A stretch of DNA of 64,000 nucleotides from Victivallis sp. Marseille-Q1083 (GCF_903645315.1 NZ_CAHJXL010000001.1:1416001-1480000); one strand, 5' to 3'. Positions 1-9,460 are shown, counted from the first letter of the stretch. Program-made: numbers and translations. The notes: a model not told the origin generated them from the sequence alone.

Positions 1-1
1 C

Positions 2-739
2 GCCGACTGCCTGGACGCCCACACCCGGCTGGTGGCCATCCATCATGTTCAAAGCGAACTGGGATTGCAGCAGGACTGGCCGGAACTGGCATCCATCGTC
101 CGGCGGCGGGCTCCGCAGGCGCTGTTGCTGGCCGACACCATCCAATCGGCGGCCAAACTGGACCTGCAGCCGTTACACGACGTCGATCTCCTGACCGTTT
201 CCGGTCATAAGCTCGGCGCTCCCGGCGGCGGCGCCCTGCTGCTGAACGGCAAACGCGCCGTCAAATTCTTCGAAGCGCCGCTCGTTGCCTACCGCCACAC
301 CGACTACCATTGCGGCCGGCCGGAATCGGCAACAATGCTGACGCTGAGCCGGGCGGTGCAATTGCAATGCCAGCGGCGCATTGCCACGGCGGCGCATTTG
401 GAATCGCTGCAACAGTTTTTGCGCCGGGAACTCGTCCGGCTTCCGGTGAAACTGACGCTGGCCCCCGAAGCGCCGCATTCGCCTTTCATCTGCCATTTGC
501 TGCTGCCGGGTTACCAGAGCGCCGTCGTCGTCCGCATGCTGTCGGAATCCGGCATCCTGGCCGCCGCCGGCAGCGCCTGCCAGGCGGAAAGCCCCAAACC
601 GAGCGCCGCGCTGCTGGCGCTCGGTTATCGGGCCAAAGACGCCTATTCCGGACTGCGGTTGAGTTTCGACCGTCATACCACCCGGGAAGAACTCGGCACC
701 TTCGTTTCAGTGCTGCAGAAGGTGCTGGCGTCTTACTGA
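2..739 (+). CDS. cysteine desulfurase (class V aminotransferase), 5' end outside window
   Basis: PLP enzyme of the NifS/IscS type, which removes sulfur from cysteine for Fe-S cluster or thiolated-cofactor assembly. The frame is open from base 2, so the N-terminus lies upstream. Counting from the GTG at 32, ADTIQS (D35) fits the PLP ring-binding Asp, SGHKLGAPGGG holds the PLP lysine (K60), and GSACQAESPKPSAAL holds the catalytic Cys (C183) in the family's C-terminal small domain. It ends 19 bases before a convergent gene. Group I or II cannot be decided without the N-terminus. Family assignment is firm; pathway is not. Confidence 0.9.
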   Translation, partial: ADCLDAHTRLVAIHHVQSELGLQQDWPELASIVRRRAPQALLLADTIQSAAKLDLQPLHDVDLLTVSGHKLGAPGGGALLLNGKRAVKFFEAPLVAYRHTDYHCGRPESATMLTLSRAVQLQCQRRIATAAHLESLQQFLRRELVRLPVKLTLAPEAPHSPFICHLLLPGYQSAVVVRMLSESGILAAAGSACQAESPKPSAALLALGYRAKDAYSGLRLSFDRHTTREELGTFVSVLQKVLASY

Positions 740-758
740 TCTTGATTGGCGGCGAATT

Positions 759-1487
759 TTACTCGACCCGGAACTCGAGCGTAACCACCGCCTTGATCTC
801 TTTCATGATCGTCGATTTGTCATACTCTCCATAGCTGGACATCGCGCCGGAAGCGGGGGCGGTGATCTGGAAGACGCCCTGCGACGCGGAAATCAGCCCG
901 CCAACGCTGCCGCCGGAATTTTTCGCCAGCACGCCGGCCCGTTCCGCCCCATTCCGGGTCGCTTCGGACAAAAGCTGCATCTTATATTTATCGAGATCGC
1001 GAATGATGAAACTGGCCCCATTGGAACGCGGTAAGACACCGGCTTGAATCAACGTGGTAAACTCCCGGGCAACTTTTTCGATCCGTTCCACTTTCTCACT
1101 GGAAACAACCACCTGCTGAGTGAGCAAATAATCCAGCACCGTCTGAGTGGGAATGCCTTTGGCGTCACGCTGCATATTTTCCATCACGTCGACACTCTCG
1201 AAGACGATTTCTTCGGCCGCAAAGCCGGCCTCACGGAGAAAAGCCTCCACCCGCTCCTGATCGGCGGCCAGTTCGGCATACCCGTCGGTGAGCACCGGAT
1301 TGCGCGTCGAAAAACTGCCGTACCAGATGCCGTAATCCGATTTCACCAGTCGCATGGCCGACCCTTTGACACAGATATTGTTGTTCCGCGTCACTTTCAC
1401 CGCCGCCTGAGCGATGATATAGGCGGACAGAGCGAAACCGAGCGCCAACGTGGCGCCGAGCAGAAACATGGCCATGCGATTTCTCAT
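759..1487 (-). CDS. SIMPL-domain (DUF541) protein, membrane-anchored
   Basis: 242 residues. A hydrophobic segment at about residues 7-28 is a signal anchor or uncleaved signal peptide, so the rest should be periplasmic or surface-exposed. The remainder matches the SIMPL/DUF541 pattern: an N-terminal segment starting at VTRNNNICVKGSA, a middle part with RVEAFLREAGF, and a C-terminal EIKAVVTLEFRVE strand. The family's function is poorly defined. An AAGGAG ribosome-binding site lies 11 bases before the ATG. It stands alone, convergent with the cysteine desulfurase. Family call fairly sure; role unknown. Confidence 0.75.
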   Translation of the reverse strand: MRNRMAMFLLGATLALGFALSAYIIAQAAVKVTRNNNICVKGSAMRLVKSDYGIWYGSFSTRNPVLTDGYAELAADQERVEAFLREAGFAAEEIVFESVDVMENMQRDAKGIPTQTVLDYLLTQQVVVSSEKVERIEKVAREFTTLIQAGVLPRSNGASFIIRDLDKYKMQLLSEATRNGAERAGVLAKNSGGSVGGLISASQGVFQITAPASGAMSSYGEYDKSTIMKEIKAVVTLEFRVE

Positions 1488-1655
1488 TTTTGCGGACTCC
1501 TTTTCCGGTACGGTTGTTGATGGCTGAAAGTCAGGGTGGAACGAGGTGGTATTATTACTCTTTCAACCAGGAATATGCAAGCCTGTTTCGGATAAAAATA
1601 TCGAAAAAAAGCGATGATGACCGCCGGCCGGCAATATGGGTCAACGCCGGATGGT

Positions 1656-2033
1656 TCAGACGTAATATTCGGCCGCCAGCAATACGGCGCACAGATAACC
1701 CGGCGCCCCGATGATCAAAGCCAACATTTCGGCATTGTAGGCGCCGCTGTCCGGTGATTCGTCCCCGGTCAATTCCCGGACCATCCGCTGCGGCAGGGTG
1801 CTCCTGACGGTCAGCCAGAGATCGGCGGCCAGCACCGCCGCCACCAATGGGGTCAGATACCAGCCGGCGACCGCCGCCGTCCATGCCGGGGTGAAATAAA
1901 TGACGGTCGACACCGCCAGAAACAGCCCGGAAAACATCTCGTAGACCAACAACCAGCGGAATTTTTTCAACCGGTTCCACATCGCCAAATCGCTCAGGGT
2001 CGCCAATGCCAGCAGCCCGGCATAGCCATACAT
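1656..2033 (-). CDS. small integral membrane protein of unknown function
   Basis: 125 residues with three or four hydrophobic stretches (about 5-15, 27-48, 52-72 and 102-122) separated by short charged loops. No family is recognised. It lies about 70 bases after the kinase gene on the same strand and could be the last gene of the HD protein-kinase cluster. Base composition is like its neighbours. Coding status rests on the hydrophobic periodicity and lack of a better competing frame. Confidence 0.5.
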   Translation of the reverse strand: MYGYAGLLALATLSDLAMWNRLKKFRWLLVYEMFSGLFLAVSTVIYFTPAWTAAVAGWYLTPLVAAVLAADLWLTVRSTLPQRMVRELTGDESPDSGAYNAEMLALIIGAPGYLCAVLLAAEYYV

Positions 2034-2104
2034 GATTCCAGAAAGAATTTCAACCCCTCCTTTTCGCCGCCGCCGCCCGGCCGGACCTCACGGCCGCCGG
2101 AGTT

Positions 2105-3349
2105 TTATTTTGTTTCGCAATCGTCATCGGTCAAGAACAGAATGGTATGATCCGGCTCGTCGCCGTCCTCCGGAGCCTTGCGTTTGTCGAGCTCTTCCTC
2201 GGACAAAACCAGCGTCCGCCCGTCATGGGCGCCATCCGTCCGACCACGGGAAAATTGCGACAAGGCATTCAACTCCTCCTGGCTGAGAATGACCGTGCGG
2301 TCTTCCATCGGCACCGCCGTTCCGCCCGCCGCGGCCTCCGGCGCCATCACTGCCGTCTTTTCAATTTCCGCCGTGCTTCCGGCGGCGCCCGGCGGCGGCG
2401 TCAACCGGGCATCGGCGGCCGCGGCGCCGAACCGGGCCGGCAGCAGTTCCCGCATGTAATTGGCCAGCGTGACGATCGTCGGGCCGTAGCCGTCCTTATA
2501 GATGTAATATTCCAGGTCGCGGGCCAGGACGGCAGTATCGTTATAGCGGTCGCGCGGGTCCGCCGCCAGCATTTTGTGCAGAATGTCCAACAATTCCGGC
2601 GGCAAATCCTTCGGCAGCCGCTCCCAGTCGATGAAATTCTCGCGCGCCTGCTCGAGAATTTCCGGCACAGTCTTTTCGATATGGCGCGCCATCCGGTTGG
2701 ACAACAGATAAAAGAGAACGATGCCGAGCGAATAGATGTCGGCCCGAAAATCCACCTTGCGATGGCGGGTCGCCTGCTCCGGCGCCATAAACGCCACTTT
2801 GCCGGAAACTTTGCCGTCGTCATCCAGATTGGCCGCCTTGGCGATGCCGAAATCAGTCAGCTTCGGCACCCCCTCGATGTTGATCAGGATGTTGTGGGGG
2901 CAGACGTCGCAATGGACGATATCCAACGGATTGCCGGCACCGTCCAGCCGGCTGTGCGCGTAGGCCAGGCCGCGGGCCACCCGGCTGGTGATGAAAACGG
3001 CCAGCGAATACGGCAACGTCAGCTTGAACTTGCGATGGTACTCCATAAAGTCGTAAAGCGAAATGCCGTCGACGAATTCGAGGATGAAATAATACCCGTC
3101 GTGCTCCCGGTTCAATTGATAAATCTGGACGATATTCTCATGGATCAAATTGGCCACCAGCTTCGCTTCGGCGATGAAACGGGTGACAAAAGTGGCGTCA
3201 TCGACATATTTGGCCAACAACGTCTTGATCGCAACGATCTTCTCGAAGCCGGCCACCCCTTTGGCTTTCGCCTTGTAGACCGCTCCCATGCCGCCTTCGC
3301 CGATCAGGTTGACAATCTCGTATTCGACCTTGCTGATGATCTTTTTCAT
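2105..3349 (-). CDS. Ser/Thr protein kinase with unusual catalytic loop and repeat tail
   Basis: 414 residues from the ATG at 3349 (AGGA about 10 bases upstream; a TTG at 3355 is the alternative). Hanks-type kinase: glycine-rich loop GEGGMGAVYK (about 17-26), VAIK lysine (about 42), DFG (about 166-168) and MAPEQ with DIYSLGIVL further on. The catalytic loop reads VHCDVCPHNIL where HRDxKPxN is usual, so both the HRD Arg and the downstream Lys are Cys. The aspartate is kept. The tail (about 300-414) is low in structure and carries three spaced motifs TVILSQEEL, TLVLSEEEL and TILFLTDDD, which could be phospho-Thr docking sites (inference). No transmembrane segment is seen. It starts 2 bases after the stop of the HD-domain gene, implying coupled translation. 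Confidence 0.88.
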   Translation of the reverse strand: MKKIISKVEYEIVNLIGEGGMGAVYKAKAKGVAGFEKIVAIKTLLAKYVDDATFVTRFIAEAKLVANLIHENIVQIYQLNREHDGYYFILEFVDGISLYDFMEYHRKFKLTLPYSLAVFITSRVARGLAYAHSRLDGAGNPLDIVHCDVCPHNILINIEGVPKLTDFGIAKAANLDDDGKVSGKVAFMAPEQATRHRKVDFRADIYSLGIVLFYLLSNRMARHIEKTVPEILEQARENFIDWERLPKDLPPELLDILHKMLAADPRDRYNDTAVLARDLEYYIYKDGYGPTIVTLANYMRELLPARFGAAAADARLTPPPGAAGSTAEIEKTAVMAPEAAAGGTAVPMEDRTVILSQEELNALSQFSRGRTDGAHDGRTLVLSEEELDKRKAPEDGDEPDHTILFLTDDDCETK

Positions 3350-3351
3350 AA

Positions 3352-3963
3352 TCAAATCCTGTTCCGATTATTGTTTTCAACGAGGATGCGACGCCATGCC
3401 TTCAACTTTTCGAGATGAATTTTCTTCAACGGCATCCGGCTGCGGCGGCAGGCCGAAGTGAAAAAATTAACTCCCGACAAAAATTCGATTTCATAATTCA
3501 GCCATTCCAGCTCGGAGAAACTCCGGTCGAAAGCGAACAATTCCAGGCGCAGCAATTGTGACAATTCAAAAAAAGCGCTGCGGCCGACGTATTCCAAATC
3601 GGCGTCGCAGATCACCGCTTCCAGCACATCCTTCGGCTTGGCCGGATAAACCGTCGCCCGGATCAACCCCTGAATCCGGACGATCTCCGCTTCGGAATAT
3701 TCGAATCCGCCCAGCACCTCGCCGGCGAGCTGCGCCGACGCCTCCTCATGGTTGCGGGCCGTGACGATGTAGCCGATGTCGTGAAATACCGCGGCCGTCT
3801 GCAGCAGTTTGATGTCCTCCTGACTCAATTGCTCGAGATGGCCGAACTCCTCCACCGCGGCGGTCACCGCCCGGGTATGGCGAATCGAATGATACAAAAA
3901 AATGCCCGGCAATTCCCGCCGCAAACGACCGATGGCATATTCCGACGCAGACTGGTAATTCAT
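3352..3963 (-). CDS. HD-domain phosphohydrolase-like protein
   Basis: 203 residues. The HD superfamily metal site is visible: H25 in YHSIRHT, HD at 61-62 in AAVFHDIGY, and a later Asp in CDADLEY. HD proteins hydrolyse phosphodiesters or nucleotides; the substrate here cannot be told. GAGAGGA lies just upstream of the ATG. Its TGA is followed after 2 bases by the kinase ATG, so the two are probably made together and may form one signalling unit. Divergent from recX. Confidence 0.8.
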   Translation of the reverse strand: MNYQSASEYAIGRLRRELPGIFLYHSIRHTRAVTAAVEEFGHLEQLSQEDIKLLQTAAVFHDIGYIVTARNHEEASAQLAGEVLGGFEYSEAEIVRIQGLIRATVYPAKPKDVLEAVICDADLEYVGRSAFFELSQLLRLELFAFDRSFSELEWLNYEIEFLSGVNFFTSACRRSRMPLKKIHLEKLKAWRRILVENNNRNRI

Positions 3964-4126
3964 ACTTTCCTCTCACTGGCAATTTTACAATATTCTTTCC
4001 TCAGAATATAAGTTGTTCTGCGGGACAACGCAAGTTTTTTTCCAATCAAATACTGGTAAAAAGCATTTTTCGGGCCATATTGTCAAGCAAAGACAAGAAT
4101 ATTTGACGGGAGCGGTAATTCGGATC

Positions 4127-4642
4127 ATGGATTTCGACCGAAACGGGGAACTTTTCGAAGCGCAGAAACAGTTGGCGATGGAGCGGGCGCTGCGCTGCCT
4201 GGGCATGCGCTGGCACACGGTCAACGAGTTGGGCAATAAATTGAAAAAAAGCGGGTTCGAACCGGAAATCGTCCGTTTGACGCTGGCGGAATGTCAACGG
4301 CTCGGTTTGCTCGACGACCGCCAATACGCCAGCGATTACGCCACCCAACTGGCCGATCGCGGTTGCGGCAGTTACCGCATCAGGTTGAACCTGCGCCGCA
4401 AGGGTATCGCCCCGGAAGAAACGGCGGAAACCCTGGCACAGTTGGCAAAGGACGAGCCGGAACGGGCCATCCGGGCGGCCGAATTCAAACTCCGCATGTT
4501 GGCGCGGGAAAGCGACTGGCGGCGCAAGCGGGAAAAGTTGTGCCGTTTTCTGGCCGGCCGCGGTTTTCGGCCGGAAGCGATCCGGGCGGTAATCGCCCAT
4601 TTTCCGGAATTGCAGGGCCGGTCCGATGACTTCGACGATTGA
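4127..4642 (+). CDS. recX: regulatory protein RecX
   Basis: 171 residues from the ATG at 4127 (GGGAG about 14 bases upstream). The open frame runs back to 4013, but that stretch is unlike RecX. Typical three-helix repeats are seen: ALRCLGMRWHTVNELGNKL, then GLLDDRQYASDYATQ, then GSYRIRLNLRRKGI. The family binds RecA filaments and modulates RecA. No recA is present in the window. A hairpin with a T-run follows directly. Confidence 0.88.
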   Translation: MDFDRNGELFEAQKQLAMERALRCLGMRWHTVNELGNKLKKSGFEPEIVRLTLAECQRLGLLDDRQYASDYATQLADRGCGSYRIRLNLRRKGIAPEETAETLAQLAKDEPERAIRAAEFKLRMLARESDWRRKREKLCRFLAGRGFRPEAIRAVIAHFPELQGRSDDFDD

Positions 4643-4650
4643 ATTTCCGG

Positions 4651-4683
4651 CCCGGCGTGATTGCCGGGTTTATTTTTTATTTT
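4651..4683 (+). terminator. Rho-independent terminator after recX
   Basis: Perfect stem CCCGGC / GCCGGG with a 6-base loop, followed by TTTATTTTTTATTTT. Starts 9 bases after the recX stop. Confidence 0.85.
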
Positions 4684-4698
4684 GCGCGGCAATTTTTG

Positions 4699-4726
4699 TT
4701 GTAAAGTGATAAATTGCCGCTATAAT
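4699..4726 (+). promoter_or_regulatory. sigma-70-type promoter for the lipoprotein gene
   Basis: TTGTAA, 16-base spacer, TATAAT. The -10 box lies 78 bases before the lipoprotein ATG and just past the recX terminator. Confidence 0.65.
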
Positions 4727-4803
4727 ATTATTATATGAAGTTAGTTCCGCCTCATGCTGGATGCCACTTGAATTTTAGAAAACGTTTTTAGAGGGAAGTT
4801 CTG

Positions 4804-5490
4804 ATGAAACGAATCTTTTTGACTTCGGCCGCCGCCCTGCCGCTCCTGTTCGCCGGTTGCGACCGCCAATCGTCCACCTCCGACTCCGCCGCCAAGGAAC
4901 CGGCCGCACCGCAGGCCCAGGCCGCCCCGGCGCCGGTTGTCGTCGCCCCGACGCTGACCGAAGGCTCCATCAGCGGCGATGAATTGAGCAAAATGCTCGA
5001 TATCACCATCGAGAAATGGCAGCTCAAATTGCCGGCCGGCCGTTACAAACTCAATCTGTATCTGGAAAGCAGCGTGCCGGGGGCGCCGCAGCCGACTAAA
5101 GTCGAACTCAAATCCCTCTCCTATGCAACGTTCGCCATTTCCGATCACGACAATGACATCACTTTGATCATGCGCCTGCCGGCCAAGGGAAACAACGGAC
5201 GGTTGTTCATCCAGTCGGAAAACCGGTCGATGGGCATTCCGCTGGCGCCGCAATTCGCCGAAACATTGCTTAACAGTGAAAAAGAACGTCCGATGCTCTT
5301 TTCCAAAATCATCAAGCCGCTGGCCTCTTCGCTGACCCAGCAGAAATATCAACTGGCCCAGGGGACCTTCAGCGACGTCGGCGCCGCCAACAAGGCTGTG
5401 CGTTCTTTGACGATGATCCTGGAAGTGGACCGGCAGGATGCCGCAACGGCGATGCCGGCGGTTCCCCCGGAGGACTCCGACGCGGATTGA
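4804..5490 (+). CDS. putative lipoprotein of unknown function
   Basis: 228 residues. The N-terminus is a short charged region, a hydrophobic stretch and FAGC with Cys at 19, a lipobox with an unusual Phe at -3. It is followed by a Ser/Ala/Pro-rich linker (about 20-55), as is common for surface lipoproteins. The rest is a soluble domain with no family recognised. GAGGGAAG lies 5 bases before the ATG. It has its own promoter and terminator, so it appears monocistronic. Confidence 0.7.
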   Translation: MKRIFLTSAAALPLLFAGCDRQSSTSDSAAKEPAAPQAQAAPAPVVVAPTLTEGSISGDELSKMLDITIEKWQLKLPAGRYKLNLYLESSVPGAPQPTKVELKSLSYATFAISDHDNDITLIMRLPAKGNNGRLFIQSENRSMGIPLAPQFAETLLNSEKERPMLFSKIIKPLASSLTQQKYQLAQGTFSDVGAANKAVRSLTMILEVDRQDAATAMPAVPPEDSDAD

Positions 5491-5509
5491 CGCGCTTGCG
5501 GGTCTGCTT

Positions 5510-5550
5510 CGAGTGATTTCCGTTCGAATTGCGGATTTCACTCGTTTTTT
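5510..5550 (+). terminator. Rho-independent terminator after lipoprotein gene
   Basis: Inverted repeat CGAGTGA...TCCG / CGGA...TCACTCG with a 2x2 internal loop and six T immediately after. Lies between two convergent genes. Confidence 0.75.
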
Positions 5551-5582
5551 GGGTCCTGTTCCGGATGAAAAGCGCCGGGGAA

Positions 5583-6446
5583 TCAGGCGTGCGACAGCAG
5601 CGGGAACATCAAGCGATTCTCCCGGAAGAGATTCTCTTTGTCCGACAGCAGAAACAAAGGCTCGCTCCGCCGGCAACCGGTCATCCCGGCAACCGTCTCT
5701 TTCGGAGTAAATCCCAGCATGACTTCCTTCACTGACGGTTCGGCAGTCATCGCCAACAGGTCGCCGAGCGGCAGCGAGCCGGGGCCATAGAGATCGAAAC
5801 AAGTCCATTTGCGGTCATTCCAGCCGGCGATGACCACCATATCGAACTCCTCGAGAAAATAGACGCAATCCTTCAACCCATCCGAACAGTAAAACATCAG
5901 CAGCGCAAAATTATCGGTCATCGAAAACGCCGCATACGGATTGGAATGCCGATAGCACGCCGCCAGGATGGCAAGATCGGCGCGGTCGGCAAGATCGAGT
6001 TTCCGGTACTTGCCGGGACACGGCATAACCGACACCGCCGGTTGATATTCCAATTCCCGTTCAAACCCGAATTTCGGATAAAAGTCCAGCACCGTATCGT
6101 TTGCAAAAAGATAGACCGCCTCGCACCGCTCCCGCCATTCCTCCAGAACGGTTTCGATCAAACCACGGCTCAACCCGCGACGCCGGTAAGCCGGATCGGT
6201 CATCACCGTCCCCAACTGGATATAACGCTTTGGCCTGTCCTGCCAGGCCAGATCAATCCGGTTGACCGCAACACACGAGACGACCCGATCGCCGTCGAGC
6301 AGCACATAAGGCCGATAGCGGTCCGTCCAATAACCGTCCTCGTACCATTTTCGGAACGACAGGCCGAAAACCCGGCCTGCCAGCGCCAGGAAACTGTTCC
6401 GGATAACGGCGATGTCCCGGATATTCTTGTGCAAGGTGTAAGCCAC
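5583..6446 (-). CDS. GNAT-family N-acetyltransferase
   Basis: 287 residues with a GTG start. The acetyl-CoA-binding signature is at about 75-100: QLGTVMTDPAYRRRGLSRGLIETVLEEW. The C-terminal half (about 150-287) is a second domain seen in two-domain GNAT proteins; the acceptor is unknown. It follows the M32 carboxypeptidase by 16 bases on the same strand, so it is probably the third gene of a symporter/peptidase/acetyltransferase operon. The ribosome-binding site is weak, so the exact start is uncertain. Confidence 0.8.
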   Translation of the reverse strand: MAYTLHKNIRDIAVIRNSFLALAGRVFGLSFRKWYEDGYWTDRYRPYVLLDGDRVVSCVAVNRIDLAWQDRPKRYIQLGTVMTDPAYRRRGLSRGLIETVLEEWRERCEAVYLFANDTVLDFYPKFGFERELEYQPAVSVMPCPGKYRKLDLADRADLAILAACYRHSNPYAAFSMTDNFALLMFYCSDGLKDCVYFLEEFDMVVIAGWNDRKWTCFDLYGPGSLPLGDLLAMTAEPSVKEVMLGFTPKETVAGMTGCRRSEPLFLLSDKENLFRENRLMFPLLSHA

Positions 6447-6462
6447 TCTATGCCGCGTTACG

Positions 6463-7956
6463 TTACGGGACGAATTTTTTCTGCAGATACTCCAGATACG
6501 GCTCCGGCTCCAATTCTCCGCCGGTGATCCGCCGGATCATCTCCGGCGCCGTCCGCCTGGCGCCTTCCCGATAGAGCCGTTCGGTCAGCCAGCGGCGAAT
6601 GCCGGAGCAGTCCCCGGCCCGCAGAGCCGCCTCCACGTCGGGAATCTCCCGGCACAGCGCATTGAAACATTGCACGCTGAAGAGATTGCCCAATGCGTAA
6701 GTCGGAAAATACCCGATGGCGCCGCCGGCCCAATGGACATCCTGCAGCACACCGTGCGCATCGTCCGGAACCTGAACACCGAGGTAATGCCGCATTTTTT
6801 CATTCCACAGCGCCGGCAGCTCCGCCACTTCGGCTTCGCCGGTCAGCACGGCCACTTCCAATTCAAACCGCAACATGATATGCAAGTTGTAAGTCGCTTC
6901 ATCGGCATCCACCCGGATCAAACCGGGCTTCACCTGGTTGACCGCCCGATAAAACATCTCGCCGGAAACTGCGCCGAGCGCTTCCGGAAAAATCTGCTGC
7001 AGTTTCGGGAACAGAAATTCCAGGAACGGCTTCGAACGGCCGACCAGATTTTCCCACAACCGGGACTGTGATTCGTGCAGGGTCAACGAATCGACCGTTC
7101 CCAGCGGACTGTTGCCGAACGCCGCCAGGGCGGCCTGTCCGTACAGCGCGTGGCCGGTTTCATGCAGCACCGACCACAAACAGGAGAGATTGTCGGCATA
7201 AATTTTAGTCGTGATGCGGACATCGTCCCGCCCCAATTCGGTCGTGAACGGATGTTCCGATTCGTCCAGCCTCCCCCGCGCCCAGTCGAAACCGAGCGTA
7301 TCGGCGGCCAGCTTCGACATCGCCAGTTGACCATCCCGGCTGAACGGCCCCTGCAGAAAAGCCGTATCGACCCGATGCGCAGCGGCGGCCGCAATCAGTT
7401 CCGTCTGGCGCGGCCGGAGCCGGGCAAAGATCCGCTGAACCAACGCCGTGTCGATGCCGCTTTCAAAATCGGCCAGCAACGGATCGTAAATGTGACTGTA
7501 GGGCGCAAAAAATTGCGCATATTCCCGGCGGAGTTGGAATATCATTTCCAGATGCGGCCGGAACATGGCGAAATCACTGCGCCGCCTGGCCGCTTCCCAG
7601 GCGGCGTGAGCTTCGCTGGCCGCCGCCGCAAAACGCTCCACGTAATCGACCGGCACCCGCTTTTCGCGGTCGAACTTGCGGCGAATCAATTTCAATAGCG
7701 CGCAGTCGTCCGCGCCGGCGGTACCGTCGTTTTGGCCGGCCGCCGTTTCCGCCGCCGCCAGCAGGTCCGCAAAAGCGTTGGAAGTGAAAGCTTCATGGGC
7801 CAGACGGCCGACCAGGGCGGCCTGTTCGCCGCGGTTGACCGCCGCCTTCGGCGGCAGATTGATCTGCTGATCCCAGTCGAGCAATGCCGCCAGGTTGTGC
7901 AGCAGCGTCAAATCCTGCAATTTCGCCTTCAACGCCTCCAGTTCATGATTCATCAC
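6463..7956 (-). CDS. M32-family metallocarboxypeptidase (carboxypeptidase Taq type)
   Basis: 497 residues, the usual length for M32. The zinc site HETGH is at 265-269 in WSVLHETGHALYGQ, preceded by DVRITTKIYADN and followed by HESQSRLWENLVGRS, all characteristic of the family. Cytosolic; removes C-terminal residues from peptides. The start overlaps the end of the symporter gene by 14 bases, so the two are translationally linked. Their pairing suggests uptake and peptide or amino-acid use (inference). Confidence 0.93.
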   Translation of the reverse strand: MMNHELEALKAKLQDLTLLHNLAALLDWDQQINLPPKAAVNRGEQAALVGRLAHEAFTSNAFADLLAAAETAAGQNDGTAGADDCALLKLIRRKFDREKRVPVDYVERFAAAASEAHAAWEAARRRSDFAMFRPHLEMIFQLRREYAQFFAPYSHIYDPLLADFESGIDTALVQRIFARLRPRQTELIAAAAAHRVDTAFLQGPFSRDGQLAMSKLAADTLGFDWARGRLDESEHPFTTELGRDDVRITTKIYADNLSCLWSVLHETGHALYGQAALAAFGNSPLGTVDSLTLHESQSRLWENLVGRSKPFLEFLFPKLQQIFPEALGAVSGEMFYRAVNQVKPGLIRVDADEATYNLHIMLRFELEVAVLTGEAEVAELPALWNEKMRHYLGVQVPDDAHGVLQDVHWAGGAIGYFPTYALGNLFSVQCFNALCREIPDVEAALRAGDCSGIRRWLTERLYREGARRTAPEMIRRITGGELEPEPYLEYLQKKFVP

Positions 7957-9460
7957 TGATCTCCTCCTGAAAGTCTTGACGGTTTTTCACCAACATTCTC
8001 ATCTGGTCGAACTCGGCCAACACTCGCGCATCAGTCTGCGGCACCCGGCGATTGACCAGCAAAATTGTCAAAAAGTTGGCGAGGAAACCCGGCACGATTT
8101 CATACATATAACGATTCCAGCCGAGCAAATACCAGCCGATCAGCACCACCGTCCCGACGACGATGCCGGCCAACACCGCCTGCCAGGTAGTCCGGCGGGA
8201 GTAAAGTCCGGTCAATACCGCCGGGCCGAAAGCCGCGCCGAAACCGCCCCAGGCAAAATTGACCAGGTCGAAGATGTTTTTATTCATCGTCAACGCCATC
8301 GAACAGGCGATCAGGGCGATCAGCAGCACGCAGCCGCGGCTGACCAGCATCTGGCTTTTTTCACCGGCCCGCGGGTTGATCAATGCGACATAAAAATCCT
8401 CGGTCAAGGTGGAACTGGAGACCAGCAACTGCGAATCGATCGTCGACATGATCGCCGCCAGAATCGCCGCCAGCAGCACGCCGCCCAATGCCGGATTGAA
8501 CAAATCCTTGACCAGGTAGATAAAAACATTTTCGCTGGTGTATTCGTCCAATCCGTCATAAAACGGCACCGCCAGCAGACCGATCAGCACCGCCCCGGTC
8601 AAGGAAATCAGCACCCAGATCATTGCGATGGTCATCGAACGCGGCAGCAAACGGATCGATTTGATGCCCATGAAACGCACCAGGATATGCGGTTGGCCGA
8701 AATATCCCAATCCCCAGGCGGCGGTGGACAGAATCGCCAGCAACTCCGGCCAGCCCAACCGTTCCGGCAGCAGCCGCAGAGCGACTCCCCGGGCGGCGCA
8801 GGCTTCCGTCAATGCACCGGGCGGCAATTGCCAGTAAGCGACCAGCGGCAAAATGACGATTGCCGCGAACATCAGGATTCCCTGGAACAAATCCGTCCAG
8901 CAGACGGCCAGGAAGCCGCCGAGCAACGTATAAAATACCATGACCGCCGTGCCGATCAATACCGCCGCGGTAAAATTAATGCCGAACAGCTCCCGGAACA
9001 GATTGCCGGCGCCCAGCAAGCCGCTGGCAGCATAAAATGTAAAGAAAAACAGCGTCAGGAGCGCAGTCAGCAACCGCAACAGCCGGGTCGGGTCACGGAA
9101 CCGCCGTTCGAAAAAGGTGGACAGCGTCAACGAATGGGTCGATGCCGTGTAAAGCCGCAGCCGCGGCGCCACCAGCAGCCAGTTGAGAAACGTGCCGAGC
9201 GCCAGGCCGGCGGCAATCCAACACTCCCCCAAGCCGGCCATGAATACCGCGCCGGGCAGTGCCATCAGCAGCCATCCGCTCATATCGCTGGCCTGCGCCG
9301 AAAGCGCCGTCACCCAACTGCCCATGCCGCGACCGCCCAGCAGGTAATCCTCAATATTCTTGGCCCGACGGTAAAAATACAAACCAACTGCGATCATCAA
9401 CAACAAATACAATGCGAAAGTCGCATACATCTGGGTCAAACCGGGAATTTCCGCCATCAT
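7943..9460 (-). CDS. sodium:solute symporter, PutP (proline) type
   Basis: 505 residues with about 13 membrane helices, the SSF fold. Typical segments are seen: AQASDMSGWLLMALPGA, a loop with FERRFRDPTRLLR, and AILAAIMSTIDSQLLVSSS, which matches the sodium-site helix of proline/Na+ symporters. First gene of a three-gene operon. Proline is the likeliest substrate, but pantothenate or another substrate is not excluded. Confidence 0.88.
   Translation of the reverse strand: MMAEIPGLTQMYATFALYLLLMIAVGLYFYRRAKNIEDYLLGGRGMGSWVTALSAQASDMSGWLLMALPGAVFMAGLGECWIAAGLALGTFLNWLLVAPRLRLYTASTHSLTLSTFFERRFRDPTRLLRLLTALLTLFFFTFYAASGLLGAGNLFRELFGINFTAAVLIGTAVMVFYTLLGGFLAVCWTDLFQGILMFAAIVILPLVAYWQLPPGALTEACAARGVALRLLPERLGWPELLAILSTAAWGLGYFGQPHILVRFMGIKSIRLLPRSMTIAMIWVLISLTGAVLIGLLAVPFYDGLDEYTSENVFIYLVKDLFNPALGGVLLAAILAAIMSTIDSQLLVSSSTLTEDFYVALINPRAGEKSQMLVSRGCVLLIALIACSMALTMNKNIFDLVNFAWGGFGAAFGPAVLTGLYSRRTTWQAVLAGIVVGTVVLIGWYLLGWNRYMYEIVPGFLANFLTILLVNRRVPQTDARVLAEFDQMRMLVKNRQDFQEEISDES

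Noticed and set aside
4013-4126. N-terminal extension of RecX
   Set aside because: Sequence is unlike the family and has no ribosome-binding site; the ATG at 4127 fits better.
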